A stretch of 64,000 bases of DNA from Profundibacter sp033851955 (GCA_033851955.1 JAWSVK010000009.1:1-64000); one strand, 5' to 3'; positions 8,297-17,221 are shown, counted from the first letter of the stretch. Notes: generated from the letters alone by a model not told the origin. Program-made: numbers and translations.

Positions 8297-8979
8297 GATA
8301 GCACCGCCGTGGTCATATGCCGCTTGCGTCCATACCCCGTGCTGCGCGTCACGGCAAAGCCTGCCGCGGCCAGATTGCGACGCACGAATCCCGCCGCAGT
8401 ATAGGTGGCCAGTGTGCCGTCTGGGGCGGTGTGATTGGCAACTTCGGCCATCAAGCCGTCCCCCCAAAGCTCTGGGTTTTTAGCGGGTGAAAACCCGTCA
8501 AGAAACCATGCATCAGCTTTGCCGGTCCACGCAGGCAGCGTTTCACGGGCGTCGCCAATAATGATGTCTGCAATTAGATCGTCGGTCTTGATATGGCGGT
8601 TACCGTTGGCCCATTGTTCCAGAAAGGGTGCTGCAATCGTGTAGATCTCTGGAAAAGCGCTTAGGGCTTTATCCATATCGGGGGCAGACATTGGGTAGGC
8701 CTCAAAGCTGGTGAAACGCAGCGGCGTTTTCATGCCAGCAGCGCGCCATTCCAACAATGTTGTGAGCATGTTTAACCCTGTGCCAAATCCCAGCTCGGCG
8801 ATGCGAAACCCATCGGTAAAACGGGCAGGTAACCCATTACCAGCCAGAAAAACATGCCGGGTTTCAGCCAGCCCATCGTTAAGTGAAAAATACGGATCAT
8901 CAAAGCGCGTGCTGATGGGCAACGCCCCATCGCGCCACGTCAATTCTGCTGTCTGGATATCGTCGTTTGAATGGGTCAT
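8293..8979 (-). CDS. mnmD: tRNA 5-methylaminomethyl-2-thiouridine methyltransferase MnmD
   Basis: The 228-residue protein is the stand-alone methyltransferase domain equivalent to the N-terminal half of MnmC. It uses SAM to finish mnm5s2U34 in tRNA. Visible motifs are the SAM-binding IAELGFGTGLN and the catalytic-face WFLDGFSPAKNPELW. The start is ATG at 8979; the open frame upstream lies opposite the divergent oxidase gene. The neighbour across a 38-base gap is an FAD oxidase, probably the other MnmC activity. Confidence 0.9.
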   Translation of the reverse strand: MTHSNDDIQTAELTWRDGALPISTRFDDPYFSLNDGLAETRHVFLAGNGLPARFTDGFRIAELGFGTGLNMLTTLLEWRAAGMKTPLRFTSFEAYPMSAPDMDKALSAFPEIYTIAAPFLEQWANGNRHIKTDDLIADIIIGDARETLPAWTGKADAWFLDGFSPAKNPELWGDGLMAEVANHTAPDGTLATYTAAGFVRRNLAAAGFAVTRSTGYGRKRHMTTAVLS

Positions 8980-9017
8980 AACCAGCCGGACAATGGTAGA
9001 GGATTGGCGGTTTGGCA

Positions 9018-10058
9018 ATGGTTGATGTGACAGTGATGGGGGCCGGTATTTTCGGCCTGTCAGTGGCTTATGCGGCAGCCATTCGGGGTGCCAAAGTACG
9101 GGTGATCGAGACCGAGCGTATCGGGGCAGGATCATCTGGCGGGTTGGTCGGCGCGCTTGCTCCACACACACCAGAGCGCTGGGATGCTAAAAACGAGTTT
9201 CAGTTTCAAAGCCTGGTGATGGCCCCCGAGCATTGGCGCAAGGTTGATCAATTATCGGGTGTCACATCTGGGTATGGACGGATTGGCAGACTGCACCCGA
9301 TTCCGACCGAACGGGTGCTCACTCTATCACATGAGCGGACTGCCTATGCGGCTGAAGTTTGGCAGGGAGTTGCCGAATGGCGGGTGGTTGAACGGGCCGC
9401 CTATGGAGCTTGGGCTCCTGAAAGCCCAACAGGATTTTTGGTGCATGACACCATGAGCGCCCGCATGCAGCCCCGCGGGGCTGCGGCAAGTTTGGCCGGT
9501 GCAATTGCGGCGCTGGGCGGCGAGATCGTCATTGGCGACGCTCCCCATGAGGGCAAGGTGGTGTGGGCAACGGGGTATCGTGGGTTATTGGATCTATCCG
9601 AGGAATTCGGCGTCGAAATCGGCAATGGCGTCAAAGGGCAGTCTGCACTTTTGCGGTATAATGCGGGCGACGTGCCGCAACTGTTCAATGATGGGATTTA
9701 CGTGGTGCCACATCTGGATGGCACGGTTGCTGTTGGCTCAACCAGCGAGCGACATTTTGAAGATCCGCAGTCGGTGGATTCTTTGCTGGACGGCGTTATG
9801 GAACGGGTGTTGGCGGCGTTTCCAGTTTTGCAAGGAGCCGAGGTGTTAGAACGCTGGGCAGGCGTTCGCCCGCGTGGTAAAAAACTGGCCCCGATGTTGG
9901 GGGCATACCCAGGGCGGGACGGGCATTTCATCGTCAACGGTGGTTTCAAAATCGGGTTCGGCATGGCACCAAAGGTGGGCGAGGTGATGGCTGACTTGGT
10001 GTTGGACGGTAATGCGGCGGGCATTCCAGATGATTTTACAGTTGAAGCCAATATGTAG
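9018..10058 (+). CDS. FAD-dependent oxidoreductase, probable MnmC-type oxidase
   Basis: The 346-residue DAO-fold protein has the dinucleotide motif GAGIFGLSVAYAAA at residues 8-21 and the C-terminal GGFKIGFGMAPKVGEV loop near FAD. Its position head to head with mnmD suggests it supplies the oxidase step of MnmC (cmnm5s2U to nm5s2U), normally the C-terminal domain of the fused enzyme. That function is inferred from context; glycine/D-amino-acid oxidase activity is the alternative. The ATG at 9018 is preferred to the TTG at 9012. Confidence 0.75.
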   Translation: MVDVTVMGAGIFGLSVAYAAAIRGAKVRVIETERIGAGSSGGLVGALAPHTPERWDAKNEFQFQSLVMAPEHWRKVDQLSGVTSGYGRIGRLHPIPTERVLTLSHERTAYAAEVWQGVAEWRVVERAAYGAWAPESPTGFLVHDTMSARMQPRGAAASLAGAIAALGGEIVIGDAPHEGKVVWATGYRGLLDLSEEFGVEIGNGVKGQSALLRYNAGDVPQLFNDGIYVVPHLDGTVAVGSTSERHFEDPQSVDSLLDGVMERVLAAFPVLQGAEVLERWAGVRPRGKKLAPMLGAYPGRDGHFIVNGGFKIGFGMAPKVGEVMADLVLDGNAAGIPDDFTVEANM

Positions 10059-10101
10059 GCTCGCCTCTTGGGAGATGGTTTTGACAAAAGGAGGAAATTT
10101 G

Positions 10102-10494
10102 ATGAAGCTATCCATGTTGGATCATTTGGTTTTGACGGTGGCCGATGTGACCGTGACGGTCCGATTTTATCAAGACGCTTTAGGGATGAAGGCCGAACAG
10201 TTTACGCCAACTGACGGCTCGGCGCGCTGGGCGATGAAATTTGGGGCGCAGAAAATCAACTTGCATCAGGTGGGGCAAGAATTTGAACCAAAGGCAGCGC
10301 GCGCCACAGCGGGATCAGCGGACTTGTGTTTCCTGTCCGAGGTTACCGTTGAAGAATGGCAGCAGCATTTGGCTAAACAAGGCATTGATGTGATCGAAGG
10401 TCCGGTGCAACGCACTGGCGCTACCGGGCCAATTATTTCAATCTATTTGCGTGATCCGGATGGTAACTTGCTAGAAATCTCCAACCGATTGTAA
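10102..10494 (+). CDS. VOC-family (glyoxalase-like) protein
   Basis: The 130-residue single-domain vicinal-oxygen-chelate protein has two beta-alpha-beta modules: LDHLVLTVADVTVTVRFYQ at the start and ISIYLRDPDGNLLEISN at the end. The candidate metal ligands are the His in LDHLVL and the Glu in LLEIS. The ATG at 10102 follows the strong AAAAGGAGG. Function is not assignable beyond metal-dependent enzyme or binding protein. It is 15 bases upstream of the AlkB homologue and probably cotranscribed. Confidence 0.85.
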   Translation: MKLSMLDHLVLTVADVTVTVRFYQDALGMKAEQFTPTDGSARWAMKFGAQKINLHQVGQEFEPKAARATAGSADLCFLSEVTVEEWQQHLAKQGIDVIEGPVQRTGATGPIISIYLRDPDGNLLEISNRL

Positions 10495-10509
10495 CAAGAT
10501 AGGTGAAGC

Positions 10510-11124
10510 ATGGAGCGAGAAAAGCCGACGCTTACCCTGCGGGGATTTGAGATATTCAAAGGGTTTTTGGATGTCCAAACCCAACAGCAGATGATTGTTG
10601 ATTTGCGTAAAATCACACAGGCTGCGCCGGTGTTTTCACCGCAGACACCGCAGGGCTCGTCTATGTCCGTGCGGATGACTTCCGCAGGCAAGTTTGGCTG
10701 GTTTTCAGATACGGATGGCTATCGCTACATTGAAAAGCACCCCTCAGGGCAGGCTTGGCCAGAAATCCCCACAAGCGTGTTAAATGTGTGGCGACGCGTG
10801 GCAAAGGTTGAACGTGCGCCGGAAAGTTGTTTGGTAAACTTCTATGGAAAAGCGGCACAGATGGGGATGCATCGCGACAAAGACGAAGCTGAAATGCGCT
10901 GGCCGGTTGTTTCAATCTCATTGGGTGATGACGGGTTATTTCGTATTGGCGGCAATACGCGCGGCGGTGCGACTGAATCGATTTGGCTGTCGTCGGGCGA
11001 TGTGGTGGTGATGGGCGGTACGGCACGCAACGCCTATCACGGGGTCGACAAAATCAGGTTTAAATCCAGTCGATTGTTGCCCAAAGGTGGGCGGGTGAAT
11101 GTGACGTTGCGGGTGGTGACCTAG
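10510..11124 (+). CDS. alkB: Alpha-ketoglutarate-dependent dioxygenase AlkB
   Basis: AlkB removes methyl groups from 1-methyladenine and 3-methylcytosine by Fe(II)/2-oxoglutarate oxidation. The 204-residue product has the iron triad H121-x-D123 (MGMHRDKDE) and H177 (ARNAYHGVDK), plus the 2-oxoglutarate-binding arginine in RVNVTLR near residues 195-201. These are in the canonical order and spacing. No Ada-type box or adjacent ada gene is visible. Confidence 0.93.
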   Translation: MEREKPTLTLRGFEIFKGFLDVQTQQQMIVDLRKITQAAPVFSPQTPQGSSMSVRMTSAGKFGWFSDTDGYRYIEKHPSGQAWPEIPTSVLNVWRRVAKVERAPESCLVNFYGKAAQMGMHRDKDEAEMRWPVVSISLGDDGLFRIGGNTRGGATESIWLSSGDVVVMGGTARNAYHGVDKIRFKSSRLLPKGGRVNVTLRVVT

Positions 11125-11131
11125 GCCAGGT

Positions 11132-11689
11132 TCATACACGAAGCAAGTGGTCGAGCAATGCACCAAGGTCACGTGACCGCGAGGCAAATCCGTGGTGTGA
11201 CAGGTGCTCTAGACCAATCAAAGCAGCATAAAGGATATTGGCGTTTTGCTTGCAAATTGCATTTGGAGTGCCGTGAGCCTGAAACTGTGTTTGCACAAAA
11301 TCCAGTCGCCGTTTATCGACGGCTTTGACGGCCGCGGCCGCGGTTTTGTCATAACGGGCCCAGTCGCGGATTGCAGCTTCTGCCAACACGCCGCCGTATG
11401 CGGTGTCCGTTGAAGATGTTGAGATTTGCACCAATACACGCAAACGGTCTTTGGCGGTTGAGGCACGCAGGTTGACCAGCTCGATAATGTCCTTGGTCGC
11501 GGCTTTTTCCCAGTGATCCAACATGGCCAACTTTAACGCAGGGACATCGACGAAGTGCCAATAGAATGACCCTTTACTAACCTTTAGTTTGCGCGCGATG
11601 GCTTCGGCTCGGATCGCTTGTGGGCCACCGGATGTGAGCGCGGCAAAGCTGGCTTTGATCCAGTCATTTGGAGTGAGGTGTGGCTTCAT
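11132..11689 (-). CDS. TetR-family transcriptional regulator
   Basis: The 185-residue protein has an N-terminal helix-turn-helix (about residues 8-52) with IRAEAIARKLKVSKGSFYWHF, which matches the TetR recognition helix pattern, and an all-helical ligand domain. It is divergent from a small membrane-protein gene, and two near-identical palindromes lie in the 82-base gap. Autoregulation and control of the neighbour are likely. The ligand is unknown. Confidence 0.9.
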   Translation of the reverse strand: MKPHLTPNDWIKASFAALTSGGPQAIRAEAIARKLKVSKGSFYWHFVDVPALKLAMLDHWEKAATKDIIELVNLRASTAKDRLRVLVQISTSSTDTAYGGVLAEAAIRDWARYDKTAAAAVKAVDKRRLDFVQTQFQAHGTPNAICKQNANILYAALIGLEHLSHHGFASRSRDLGALLDHLLRV

Positions 11690-11698
11690 TCCCTTACC

Positions 11699-11712
11699 AT
11701 ACGCAGGCGTAT
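11699..11712. promoter_or_regulatory. Candidate TetR operator O1
   Basis: ATACGC-AG-GCGTAT is a perfect 6+6 inverted repeat, located 10 bases upstream of the tetR start codon and overlapping by one base the -35 hexamer of the opposite promoter. A second copy with one mismatch per arm lies 39 bases away. Confidence 0.65.
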
Positions 11713-11739
11713 TGACTCGCGCAAGAGGCTATGTAACAT
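11712..11739 (+). promoter_or_regulatory. Sigma-70-type promoter for the DUF3995 gene
   Basis: TTGACT at 11712-11717 and TAACAT at 11734-11739 are separated by 16 bases, 32 bases before the ATG at 11772. The hexamers are bracketed by the two TetR-like palindromes, so bound repressor would block the promoter. Confidence 0.5.
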
Positions 11740-11751
11740 ACGATGGCGTAC
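11738..11751. promoter_or_regulatory. Candidate TetR operator O2
   Basis: ATACGA-TG-GCGTAC repeats O1 with one mismatch in each arm and overlaps the end of the -10 hexamer. Centre-to-centre distance to O1 is 39 bases. Confidence 0.55.
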
Positions 11752-11771
11752 GGAATTCAAAGGCGTTGGTG

Positions 11772-12215
11772 ATGGAGCAAATATCAATACTTATTTTTGC
11801 GGTTTTATCGGTGATCGCGGCTATTCACGTGTTTTGGGGGTTGGGCGGCACTTGGCCGTTGAGGGCCTCTCAAGAGTTGATCAATGCGGTGGTTGGGACC
11901 AAGAACATGACGCGGATGCCAAAAATGTGGCTGACGCTGATAGTTGCGGTTGGAATAGCAGCGGCGGGCGTGTTTGCACTTTGGGGCGGCGGGATCGTTG
12001 AATTGCCGCTGCCGCTGTGGATGCGCAACACCAGTCTTGCGGTTTTGACGGCGATATTCCTGTTGCGCGGCGTGGCGAGCTATCTACCGTTCGGCCCGAT
12101 CACGGACACCGTCGAACCATTTCGAACCCTGAATTTATGGTACTACGGGCCACTGATATTGGCGATTGGGACCGGTTATCTGTTACTTCTTTTGTCGAAT
12201 TTACGCATGTTTTAG
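11772..12215 (+). CDS. DUF3995-type small membrane protein
   Basis: The 147-residue protein has four predicted membrane helices (about residues 5-25, 52-72, 82-102 and 122-143). The motifs HVFWGLGGTWP near the N-terminus and RTLNLWYYGPL before the last helix resemble DUF3995 proteins. No enzymatic motif is present. The ATG at 11772 follows GGTG weakly; earlier codons in this frame run antiparallel through tetR. Its promoter is flanked by TetR palindromes, so expression is probably induced by whatever the TetR protein senses. Confidence 0.75.
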   Translation: MEQISILIFAVLSVIAAIHVFWGLGGTWPLRASQELINAVVGTKNMTRMPKMWLTLIVAVGIAAAGVFALWGGGIVELPLPLWMRNTSLAVLTAIFLLRGVASYLPFGPITDTVEPFRTLNLWYYGPLILAIGTGYLLLLLSNLRMF

Positions 12216-12308
12216 GGCATGGTATCTGACCGATACCTGCGGGCAATCATGGTGTCGGCTTTGACAGTTTCAGCGTCACCGAAAATCAAAACCCTACACG
12301 CAGTGCTT

Positions 12309-13136
12309 TTAGCGTCTAGCAGACCAACTGATAGAAGCATGTTTGCGCGTGTAAAATTCACCCATCAGCCCAACCATAAGCAGGACAAGCGCCAGTATCA
12401 GTGGATAGCTGTAAGATGTATAATGCGGATTATAGTTCAAAAACGTATAGCCGCGTGCCTGATCAATCGCGTGAAATAGCGGGTTCCAATCAAATAATGA
12501 CCGGCGATTGGCAGGCAATGTGTTGGCAAGGAACATCTTACCCGACGCAATCATATTGGCCCGCGCATAAATAGTTGACCCGATGCCGACAAACCCGGGC
12601 AACCACGGTTTGAGAGCCAAAAAAACCATCCCGATGGCAACGCCAGAAAACCATGCCACCATCAACATGCCGAACGCAGCTACGGGGTTCAAGATAACCA
12701 CTGGAACAAAAGCGACGTGATAGACAAACAGAACTACGATCAACGACAGCACCTGAATATACAGCGCCCCAATGGCCGAGGCGCAAATCGCTATTAGTGT
12801 ATTCATCGGCGCATGTTTCATCATAGGTGATGCAGGGCCTTCAGAGCCAACAACAGCGCTTAGGGCCTTTGTATGGGTCAGGAACAAGAAAATACCCGAC
12901 ATGATGTAGAGCAGAAAATCACCGCGCACCGCAGCACCACGCAGGCCTAAGATCGAGAACATCACGTAAAACGCCATTACAAAAATGACGGTTTGCATGA
13001 TATTCATCATCAACCCAACCAACGCATTGCCGTGGCTTTGTCGCACGCTGCGCACGGTGGCATGGTAAATCAATTCGAGCAGACGGCTGCTTGTTTTGAG
13101 ACCACGAGTATTGGTTTGCTGTTCAAACATAACCAT
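12309..13136 (-). CDS. ABC-2-type polysaccharide export permease (KpsM-like)
   Basis: The 275-residue protein has a cytoplasmic N-terminus with RSVRQSHGNALVGLMMN, the typical amphipathic start of capsule/O-antigen export permeases, then six hydrophobic segments and the family stretch NPLFHAIDQARGYTFLNYN. It would form the membrane channel of an ABC exporter for a surface polysaccharide. Its ATPase partner (KpsT-like) is not adjacent on either side. Start codons at 13136 and 13130 are both plausible. The following genes cysQ, galU and galE fit a glycan role. Confidence 0.82.
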   Translation of the reverse strand: MVMFEQQTNTRGLKTSSRLLELIYHATVRSVRQSHGNALVGLMMNIMQTVIFVMAFYVMFSILGLRGAAVRGDFLLYIMSGIFLFLTHTKALSAVVGSEGPASPMMKHAPMNTLIAICASAIGALYIQVLSLIVVLFVYHVAFVPVVILNPVAAFGMLMVAWFSGVAIGMVFLALKPWLPGFVGIGSTIYARANMIASGKMFLANTLPANRRSLFDWNPLFHAIDQARGYTFLNYNPHYTSYSYPLILALVLLMVGLMGEFYTRKHASISWSARR

Positions 13137-13270
13137 GAATTTCCGTTTGTGACTGCTGCTGTGCCATTATTGAGAACGAGTTCTTGCTCATCCCGTATGG
13201 GCAGACCATAAAAGGCTGGTGTTGATTTTACAATAACAACGCCCGTTGGGGCGAATTCAGGAGTTTGAGT

Positions 13271-14068
13271 GTGGATTTTGATCTGATGAATGCTGTTTTT
13301 CGCCGCCTATCCCTAGAGGCAGGCGACAAAATCATGGAAATTTACGGACGTGATGATTTTGAAGTGAAATCCAAATCGGATGACAGCCCCGTTACAGCGG
13401 CTGATGAAGCGGCGGATGAGATCATTTCTGCGGGCCTGCGGGCCACCTTTCCAGATGTTGCACTTGTCACCGAGGAACAATCAGACTCGCACAGTGTTAA
13501 GGCCGACACTTTCATCATTGTTGACCCGCTGGACGGAACCAAAGAATTCATCCATCGGCGCGGCGATTTCACTGTGAACATTGCCTATGTCGAAAATGGT
13601 GTACCTATTCGCGGCGTGGTTTACGCCCCCGCAAAAGGGCGCTTGTTTTACACGGACGCCAGTGGTCAATCAGTAGAAGAAACAGGCGGTTTTGCAAAAG
13701 ACAGCGCTGGGCCGTCTGCGCCAATAGCCGTGTCCAAACCCGACAATGGGGCGCTGATGATTGTGGCTTCTAAATCGCACCGCGATCAGGCGACGGACGA
13801 CTATATTAACAAATATAACGTGAAGGATTCCAAAAGTGCTGGATCGTCCCTGAAATTCTGTTTGGTCGCAACCGGTGAGGCAGATATTTACCCCCGAGTT
13901 GGCCGCACGATGGAGTGGGACACCGCCGCAGGTCATGCTGTTTTGGCGGGTGCAGGCGGACATGTGGTGCGTTTTGATGATCACAGCCCCTTGGTCTATG
14001 GTAAACAGGATTACGCCAATCCGTTTTTCATTGCCTATGCACCGGGTGTTGATCTGAAACCGGCCTAA
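13271..14068 (+). CDS. cysQ: 3'(2'),5'-bisphosphate nucleotidase CysQ
   Basis: CysQ hydrolyses PAP, the by-product of PAPS-dependent sulfation and sulfate assimilation. The 265-residue product has the inositol-phosphatase-fold metal site DPLDGTKEF (D85, D88) and the C-terminal WDTAAGHAVLAGAGG. GTG at 13271 is chosen because AGGAG (13259-13263) is seven bases upstream; the TTG at 13265 is too close. Its position in a locus that also encodes a sulfotransferase is meaningful, since PAP inhibits these enzymes. Confidence 0.88.
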   Translation: MDFDLMNAVFRRLSLEAGDKIMEIYGRDDFEVKSKSDDSPVTAADEAADEIISAGLRATFPDVALVTEEQSDSHSVKADTFIIVDPLDGTKEFIHRRGDFTVNIAYVENGVPIRGVVYAPAKGRLFYTDASGQSVEETGGFAKDSAGPSAPIAVSKPDNGALMIVASKSHRDQATDDYINKYNVKDSKSAGSSLKFCLVATGEADIYPRVGRTMEWDTAAGHAVLAGAGGHVVRFDDHSPLVYGKQDYANPFFIAYAPGVDLKPA

Positions 14069-14260
14069 CATGCTGGAATGGAACAACTCTCGCTCTACTT
14101 ATGATAGATTTGTGTGGTTGTTTGGGGTAAAAAGGCCACAATTTTCCCCCTGACGGATGAAAAACTCAGTTGATATTCTTGTCTAATTAATGATTTCGGC
14201 GTTAACTGTTAAAAAACGCCATCTCTGTTCAAAGAGAGGCCAAAAATATGAGTGTAGGCA

Positions 14261-15154
14261 ATGAAGCGTAAAGTAACTAAAGCAATATTTCCCGTTGCTG
14301 GGATGGGAACACGGTTTTTACCGGCAACAAAGTCAGTACCCAAAGAAATTATGACACTGGTTGACCGCCCGTTGATTCAATACGCAATCGACGAAGCGCG
14401 GGCCGCCGGAATCAAAGAATTCTTGTTTGTCACCTCTCGTGGCAAGGGCGCGCTTGAGGACTATTTTGACATTTCGCCTAATCTGGAAGCGCAACTGCGC
14501 AAAGATGGCAAAACCGAACTGTTGGACCTGCTGAAAAGCACCAACATGGAAAGCGGCGCCATTGCCTACATCCGACAACACAAGGCATTGGGGCTGGGAC
14601 ATGCTGTTTGGTGCGCACGCCGTCTGATCACTAACGAGCCCTTTGCCGTGATCCTGCCTGACGATGTGATTGCAGCTGAAAAACCATGTTTGGCACAGAT
14701 GGTCGAAGCTCACGAAGAAACCGGCGGCTGTGTTGTGGCTGCGATGGAAGTGCCACATGAAAAGGCATCATCCTACGGTGTTTTGGACATCAAAGAGGAC
14801 ATGGGTGCGATGGTTTCGGTCAAAGGTATGGTCGAAAAGCCAGCATCGGGCACTGAGCCGTCTAATTTGGCGGTGATCGGGCGCTATATTTTGACGCCAC
14901 ATGTGCTGCGCAATCTAAACAAGATCAAGCAAGGTGCGGGCGGTGAAATCCAACTGACCGACGCGATTGCCAAAGAGATCGAGCAAGGCCGCGACGTCTA
15001 TGGTTACCGGTTCCGCGGGCAGCGCTTTGATTGCGGCTCTAAGGCAGGGTTTTTGCAAGCCACCGTTGCCTTTGGCCTGGCACGCGAAGAATTGCGCGAA
15101 GAATTCATGCAGTATTTGAATGAAATGGTGTCGCTTCAACAAGCCGCACAATAA
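14261..15154 (+). CDS. galU: UTP-glucose-1-phosphate uridylyltransferase GalU
   Basis: GalU makes UDP-glucose from glucose-1-phosphate and UTP. The 297-residue product has the nucleotidyltransferase signature GMGTRFLPATKSVPKE at residues 14-29 and the uridine/sugar sites VILPDDVI and GEIQLTDAI. It is 16 bases ahead of galE, forming a nucleotide-sugar supply pair for the glycosyltransferases that follow. Confidence 0.95.
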   Translation: MKRKVTKAIFPVAGMGTRFLPATKSVPKEIMTLVDRPLIQYAIDEARAAGIKEFLFVTSRGKGALEDYFDISPNLEAQLRKDGKTELLDLLKSTNMESGAIAYIRQHKALGLGHAVWCARRLITNEPFAVILPDDVIAAEKPCLAQMVEAHEETGGCVVAAMEVPHEKASSYGVLDIKEDMGAMVSVKGMVEKPASGTEPSNLAVIGRYILTPHVLRNLNKIKQGAGGEIQLTDAIAKEIEQGRDVYGYRFRGQRFDCGSKAGFLQATVAFGLAREELREEFMQYLNEMVSLQQAAQ

Positions 15155-15169
15155 GGCAGGTGGCGTAAA

Positions 15170-16153
15170 TTGACCCATGTTTTGGTGACAGGCGGGGCGG
15201 GCTACATTGGCTCGCACGCCTGCAAGGCCCTAAAGGCGGCAGGCTATACGCCGGTGACTTTCGACAACTTGGTAACAGGATGGGCCGACGCGGTTAAATT
15301 TGGCCCGTTTGAACAAGGTGATCTGCTGGATCGCGCCCGTCTGGACGAAGTTTTTGCCAAATACCAACCCGTCGCGGTGATGCATTTCGCCGCCCTTTCG
15401 CTGGTTGGTGAAAGCATGGAACTACCCGGTAAGTACTGGCGCAACAACGTGATTGGATCATTGACCTTGATCGAAGCTGCCGCCGCTGCCGGATGTAAAA
15501 ACTTTGTCTTTTCATCCACTTGCGCTACCTATGGCGATCAAGACAACGTGGTGTTGGATGAAGATTGCGTGCAAATGCCGATCAATTCCTATGGCGCCTC
15601 AAAACGTGCCATCGAGGACATTCTGGCGAATTTCGGCGAGAGCGACGGAATCAACCATGTGATTTTTCGCTACTTTAACGTGGCCGGCGCAGATGCCGAG
15701 GCTGAAGTTGGTGAATTCCACCGCCCAGAGACCCATTTGATCCCGCTGGTGCTGGACGCAATTGACGGAAAACGCGCTGCATTGACGATTTTCGGCACCG
15801 ATTATGACACTCCAGACGGCACTTGCGTGCGCGACTACGTGCATGTTTGTGATCTGGTTGATGCGCATGTTTTGGGGCTAAAGTGGCTGCTAGAAGGCAA
15901 GGGCAGCCGGATATTTAATCTGGGCACCGGAGACGGATTTTCGGTACGCGAAGTGGTCGATGCATGTGGAATTGTTACCAACCGTGAAGTGCCGATGAAC
16001 GTCGGACCCCGCCGCGCAGGCGACGCGACCAAACTGGTTTCCGGCAGCGTAAGAGCCGCCAAAGAACTGGGCTGGACCCCACATCGCTCGAAAATGGAGA
16101 CGATGGTGTTGGATGCTTGGCGTTGGCACCAAAACGGACACTATGAAAAATAG
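15170..16153 (+). CDS. galE: UDP-glucose 4-epimerase GalE
   Basis: GalE interconverts UDP-glucose and UDP-galactose. The 327-residue SDR protein has the NAD motif GGAGYIGSH (residues 8-16), catalytic Tyr141 and Lys145 in YGASK, and the FSSTCATYG segment. The start is TTG at 15170: AGGTGG lies six bases before it, the reading frame has no ATG near the beginning, and the first residues TLVTGGAG-type strand (THVLVTGGAG) must be included. Confidence 0.93.
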   Translation: MTHVLVTGGAGYIGSHACKALKAAGYTPVTFDNLVTGWADAVKFGPFEQGDLLDRARLDEVFAKYQPVAVMHFAALSLVGESMELPGKYWRNNVIGSLTLIEAAAAAGCKNFVFSSTCATYGDQDNVVLDEDCVQMPINSYGASKRAIEDILANFGESDGINHVIFRYFNVAGADAEAEVGEFHRPETHLIPLVLDAIDGKRAALTIFGTDYDTPDGTCVRDYVHVCDLVDAHVLGLKWLLEGKGSRIFNLGTGDGFSVREVVDACGIVTNREVPMNVGPRRAGDATKLVSGSVRAAKELGWTPHRSKMETMVLDAWRWHQNGHYEK

Positions 16154-16195
16154 CATATTGCGCTAGGGTGTTTCTGAAGTCAGGAAAAACACAAT

Positions 16196-17221
16196 ATGCT
16201 AAACCTTTGGACAGCTTACAAAAACCGCATAATACGTCGCCATTTGCTGTACAGGGCGTTGCGAAAGCGCCGCCAATTGGCTTCCCTTCAGGACCGAACC
16301 GATCTGATCGCGGAGGATGCAGTTTTAACGTTTTCAACCGTGCGAAACGAGATCATTCGGCTGCCGCATTTTCTGGAACATTACCGTAGTTTGGGCGTTC
16401 ACCATTTCCTGATTGTGGATAACGGGAGCGATGATGGCACCGCTGAATATCTGGCCGCGCAGCCCGATGTGTCGCTGTGGCACACAACACACAGCTATAA
16501 AAAGTCGCGTTTTGGTGTCGATTGGTTGACGTGGTTACAGATTAAATATGGGCACGGGCATTGGTGCCTAACGGTTGATGCCGACGAAATCCTAATCTAC
16601 CCGCACCACGATACGCGCTCGTTGTCGCAGCTGACAAAAGAACTGGATCAGGCCGAAAAGCAGTCCTATGGCGCGATGATGCTGGATATGTACCCAAAAG
16701 GCGGGCTGGATGCGCGACCCTACGTTGCCGGGCAAAATCCGTTCGAAATACTGCGTTGGTTTGACGCCGACAATTACCACGGCCAGATGCAGGAAGATTT
16801 GCAAAACCTTTGGATACAGGGTGGTGTCCGAGAGCGCGTTTTCTTTGCCGACAAACCGGAACGCGCACCGACGTTGAATAAAACGCCACTGGTGAAATGG
16901 AGTCGGCGGTTTGCCTATGTCAACTCGACCCACTCATTACTGCCACGGCGTCTAAATCAGGTATTTGATTCCAACGGAGCTGGCGAAAACACGGCAGTAA
17001 CGACTGGCGTTTTGTTGCACAGTAAATTCTTGCATATTGTGGCCAGCAAGTCCGTCGAGGAAAAGCAGCGCCAAGAGCATTTCGCAAACAGCAACCTTTA
17101 TGACGCCTATTACGACAGCTTGGCGCAAAGCCCTGATTTGTGGAACGAAACTTCAACAGAATATACAAATTGGCAACAGCTTGAGAGTTTGGGGATGTTC
17201 TGTGGGCGCGGCTGGCGTTGA
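16196..17221 (+). CDS. Glycosyltransferase family 2-like protein, copy A
   Basis: The 341-residue protein has a GT-A type core: LIVDNGSDDGT (residues 72-82) and a metal-binding DAD (128-130) in LTVDADEILIY. It carries the conserved segments SYKKSRFGVDWLTWL and LWIQGG. The acceptor and donor are unknown. It is about the same length as, and clearly paralogous to, the next gene. It probably transfers a hexose in surface-glycan assembly because galU/galE lie directly upstream. There is no signal peptide or membrane segment, so it should act in the cytoplasm. Confidence 0.85.
   Translation: MLNLWTAYKNRIIRRHLLYRALRKRRQLASLQDRTDLIAEDAVLTFSTVRNEIIRLPHFLEHYRSLGVHHFLIVDNGSDDGTAEYLAAQPDVSLWHTTHSYKKSRFGVDWLTWLQIKYGHGHWCLTVDADEILIYPHHDTRSLSQLTKELDQAEKQSYGAMMLDMYPKGGLDARPYVAGQNPFEILRWFDADNYHGQMQEDLQNLWIQGGVRERVFFADKPERAPTLNKTPLVKWSRRFAYVNSTHSLLPRRLNQVFDSNGAGENTAVTTGVLLHSKFLHIVASKSVEEKQRQEHFANSNLYDAYYDSLAQSPDLWNETSTEYTNWQQLESLGMFCGRGWR

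Noticed and set aside
12221..12237. GGTATC/GATACC hairpin after the DUF3995 gene
   Set aside because: Six-bp stem without a T-run; not convincing as a terminator.
14198..14220. GGCGTT/AACGCC hairpin before galU
   Set aside because: The loop and flanks show no riboswitch or terminator features.
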